In this document: piece by piece, positions 6,631-7,717 of the stretch
Position numbering within the stretch: position 1 is the stretch's first letter
How the letters are laid out: every line of letters begins with the position of its first letter
From: Candidatus Methanosuratincola petrocarbonis (ex Vanwonterghem et al. 2016)
GTDB lineage: Archaea > Thermoproteota > Methanomethylicia > Methanomethylicales > Methanomethylicaceae
Direction: 5' to 3'
Assembly: GCA_001717015.1 (NCBI GenBank)
Contig: MAGV01000079.1
Coordinates: forward strand, 30,696 to 38,412
Length of the DNA: 7,717 bases
Notes under the pieces: model-generated
Databases searched by the model: none
Told to the model about the DNA's origin: nothing
What the model saw: the letters and a program-made list of their open reading frames with translations, nothing else
Made by a program: the position numbers and the translations under genes

Positions 6631-6649
6631 TAAACCAATTTATGGTGTA
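6631..6649. promoter_or_regulatory. Candidate ThiR operator: 19-bp imperfect palindrome
   Basis: TAAACCA-ATTTA-TGGTGTA: arms of seven bases with one mismatch and a five-base spacer. It covers the predicted thiR transcript start and its GGTG ribosome site and ends five bases before the TTG start. Its place suits an autorepression site that could also hinder thiDN. No second copy was found by eye, so this is a candidate only. Confidence 0.4.
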
Positions 6650-6653
6650 AGGC

Positions 6654-7616
6654 TTGAACCCGCCATGCGAACTCACTGTAAAGGAACTGCTCCCGATTTT
6701 GAGGACCCTGGTCGCGAAGGAGCTGGCTGAAAACCACGGCTACACCCAGACCAAGATAGCGAAGAAGCTAGGAGTGACGCAGGCAGCGGTGAGCGGGTAC
6801 CTGACTCAGCAACTGACAAATGCAGCGATCGAGCCATTCTCGCTAAAGGAGCTGCGAGAGATAGCTAAGAACCTTGCATCCGAGATCACTATGAAGCGGT
6901 TCTCGAACGCAGACATGATCAACAACATCTGCGAGATCTGCCTTAACCTCAGGCGTGGGGGTTCGATATGCCATGCCCACAAGATGAGGATCCAAGAGCT
7001 TGAGGACGAGAAGTGCAGCATATGCATGCAGCTGCACATGAGCCTTACAGACCTCTCAGACATGAGGAGGGCGACCCTGAGCGACCTGACTGTTGCAGTC
7101 TCGATGATTGAGAACACCCCTGAGTTCGTTGAGCTGGAGCCGCAGGTCCTGTCCAACATGGTCATGGCGCTGAAGAATGCAAAGGGTGTTGCCGATGTGG
7201 CTGGGATCCCTGGAAGGCTTGTCAAAATAAGGGGGAAGGTTATGTCTCTGATGGATCCGGAGTTCGGCGTCTCGAGCCACCTGGCAAAGCTCCTCTTGAG
7301 GGCGATGAGTGTGAACCCCGAGGTGAGGTCAGTCATGAATACCGCTTACAATGAGGATGTTGCGGAGGTGATAAACAAGATGGGGTTCAACTGTGCCGTA
7401 TTCGAAAGGACGCCCGTGCAGAAGGGCGAGGAGGAGCTTTTCGAATTCGTAGAGGGGGCATTCAAGGAAAACAGGGGCTGGGTCGATGTGATTGTTGACA
7501 TGGGCGGGGTTGGGATAGAGCCGAATGCCTATTTCTTCGAGAAGAACGCGCTTAGGCTGGCGGACAGGATCGTGAGGGTGGCGAGGCTGGTCGCAGCCAG
7601 GAAGGCGCATAGATGA
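6654..7616 (+). CDS. thiR: ThiR-type thiamine regulator: HTH, Cys cluster, ThiN-like sensor domain
   Basis: A 320-residue cytoplasmic regulator. Residues 4-55 form an XRE-like HTH of the COG2522 style (PCELTVKELLPILRTLVAKE, then YTQTKIAKKLGVTQAAVSGYL at 30-50). A middle part carries C93-x2-C96, C106 near H107 and H109, and C121-x2-C124, which may bind a metal. From about 155 to the end is a ThiN domain: AGIPGRL (183-189), FGVSSH (204-209), NPEVRSVMN (221-229). Compared with ThiDN in this window, key positions differ (R343 to S208, H422 to D282, D425 to G285, K428 to I288), so it is probably a ligand sensor and not an enzyme. This matches the published archaeal ThiR class, which represses thiamine genes. 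The start is TTG with GGTG six bases upstream; ATG 6642 meets TAA at once. Divergent thiDN is the obvious target. Confidence 0.9.
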   Translation: MNPPCELTVKELLPILRTLVAKELAENHGYTQTKIAKKLGVTQAAVSGYLTQQLTNAAIEPFSLKELREIAKNLASEITMKRFSNADMINNICEICLNLRRGGSICHAHKMRIQELEDEKCSICMQLHMSLTDLSDMRRATLSDLTVAVSMIENTPEFVELEPQVLSNMVMALKNAKGVADVAGIPGRLVKIRGKVMSLMDPEFGVSSHLAKLLLRAMSVNPEVRSVMNTAYNEDVAEVINKMGFNCAVFERTPVQKGEEELFEFVEGAFKENRGWVDVIVDMGGVGIEPNAYFFEKNALRLADRIVRVARLVAARKAHR

Positions 7617-7624
7617 GGTATACA

Positions 7625-7634
7625 TTTATTATAT
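7625..7634 (+). promoter_or_regulatory. TATA box of the partial downstream gene
   Basis: TTTATTATAT is centred about 46 bases before the TTG at 7676, the same spacing as the trpB2, thiR and thiDN promoters. It lies only 8 bases after the thiR stop. The predicted transcript start is near 7655. Confidence 0.55.
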
Positions 7635-7661
7635 CCCAAGAGTAAAAGGAAGAGTCTTGGG
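7635..7661. repeat. 7-bp perfect inverted repeat at the promoter of the last gene
   Basis: CCCAAGA (7635-7641) and TCTTGGG (7655-7661) are exact reverse complements with 13 bases between. They start right after the TATA box and end at the predicted transcript start. No T tract follows, so it is unlikely to be a terminator of thiR; an operator is the simpler reading. Confidence 0.5.
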
Positions 7662-7675
7662 AAACGGTGTAGTAA

Positions 7676-7717
7676 TTGCCCGCAAACCTACCTCCTCAGG
7701 CAAGGGCCGCAGAGAGG
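7676..7717 (+). CDS. Start of probable archaeal TGS-type GTP-binding protein (cut by window)
   Basis: Only 14 codons are visible. They read MPANLPPQARAAER if the TTG start is translated as Met. I recall this opening (MPxNLPxxxxAxE) from the archaeal OBG/DRG-like GTPases with a C-terminal TGS domain, but 14 residues are too few for certainty. The start is supported by GGTG six bases upstream and a TATA box 46 bases upstream, the same arrangement as thiR. A second open frame from TTG 7657 is less likely because it has poor ribosome-site spacing. Confidence 0.5.
   Translation, partial: MPANLPPQARAAER

Noticed and set aside
6573..6737. 55-codon N-terminal extension of thiDN overlapping thiR
   Set aside because: ThiD proteins begin just before the [10 protein letters not shown] motif, and ATG 6572 has a good ribosome site; the extension would run through the promoter region.
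6806..7336. 176-codon open frame antisense to thiR
   Set aside because: Shadow of thiR; low-complexity Ser/Leu/Arg composition and no ribosome site or recognisable domain.
7635..7661. Inverted repeat as a terminator of thiR
   Set aside because: No T tract follows and it lies after the TATA box of the next gene, where an operator reading fits better.
7657..7717. Second open frame at the window end (TTG 7657, reading MGNGVVIARK)
   Set aside because: It has no well-placed ribosome site and would be nearly leaderless with TTG; the frame from 7676 has GGTG, the usual TATA spacing and a recognisable start.
1..7717. tRNA, rRNA, CRISPR arrays, IS ends or transposase genes
   Set aside because: No cloverleaf, spaced repeat array, transposase motif or flanking target duplication was seen in any gap or frame; all gaps are under 130 bases.

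Overview
This window is archaeal chromosome. Several signs agree: the triosephosphate isomerase is the short archaeal form (227 residues), thiamine phosphate synthesis is by a fused ThiD-ThiN protein with an HTH-ThiN (ThiR-type) regulator beside it, and the tryptophan synthase beta chain is the TrpB2 form. TATA-like boxes lie about 44-48 bases before many starts, Shine-Dalgarno sites read GGTG or GAGG, and GTG or TTG starts are common. No gene fixes the lineage. The gene style would suit a TACK-type or methanogen-related archaeon, but that is an impression and not a result.

Layout. Positions 1-1320 (minus) hold trpB2, cut at the window edge just before its stop. Divergent from it, 1447-2665 (plus) carries a winged-helix regulator, a four-helix membrane protein overlapping it by 4 bases, and a small secreted cysteine-rich protein. 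Next come two minus-strand genes, tpiA (2719-3402) and a small two-helix membrane protein (3455-3748). Divergent from the latter, nadE (3840-4685) and a PD-(D/E)XK nuclease-like gene (4682-5203) overlap by 4 bases. The nuclease gene runs tail to tail into thiDN (5178-6572, minus), overlapping it by 26 bases. thiR (6654-7616, plus) is divergent from thiDN. The last 42 bases hold the start of a gene that resembles an archaeal TGS-type GTPase.

How the parts fit. thiDN and thiR look like one control unit: an HMP/HMP-P kinase fused to thiamine phosphate synthase, facing a regulator whose ThiN domain is a degenerate copy of the synthase domain and probably senses a thiamine phosphate. A 19-bp imperfect palindrome sits over the thiR ribosome-binding site and is a candidate operator. 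nadE, tpiA and trpB2 are ordinary metabolic genes with no pathway partners in view. The regulator/membrane protein/secreted protein set is the least understood part and could be a small envelope-linked sensing cassette. No IS element, CRISPR array, tRNA or rRNA was seen, and no stretch over 300 bases lacks a gene.
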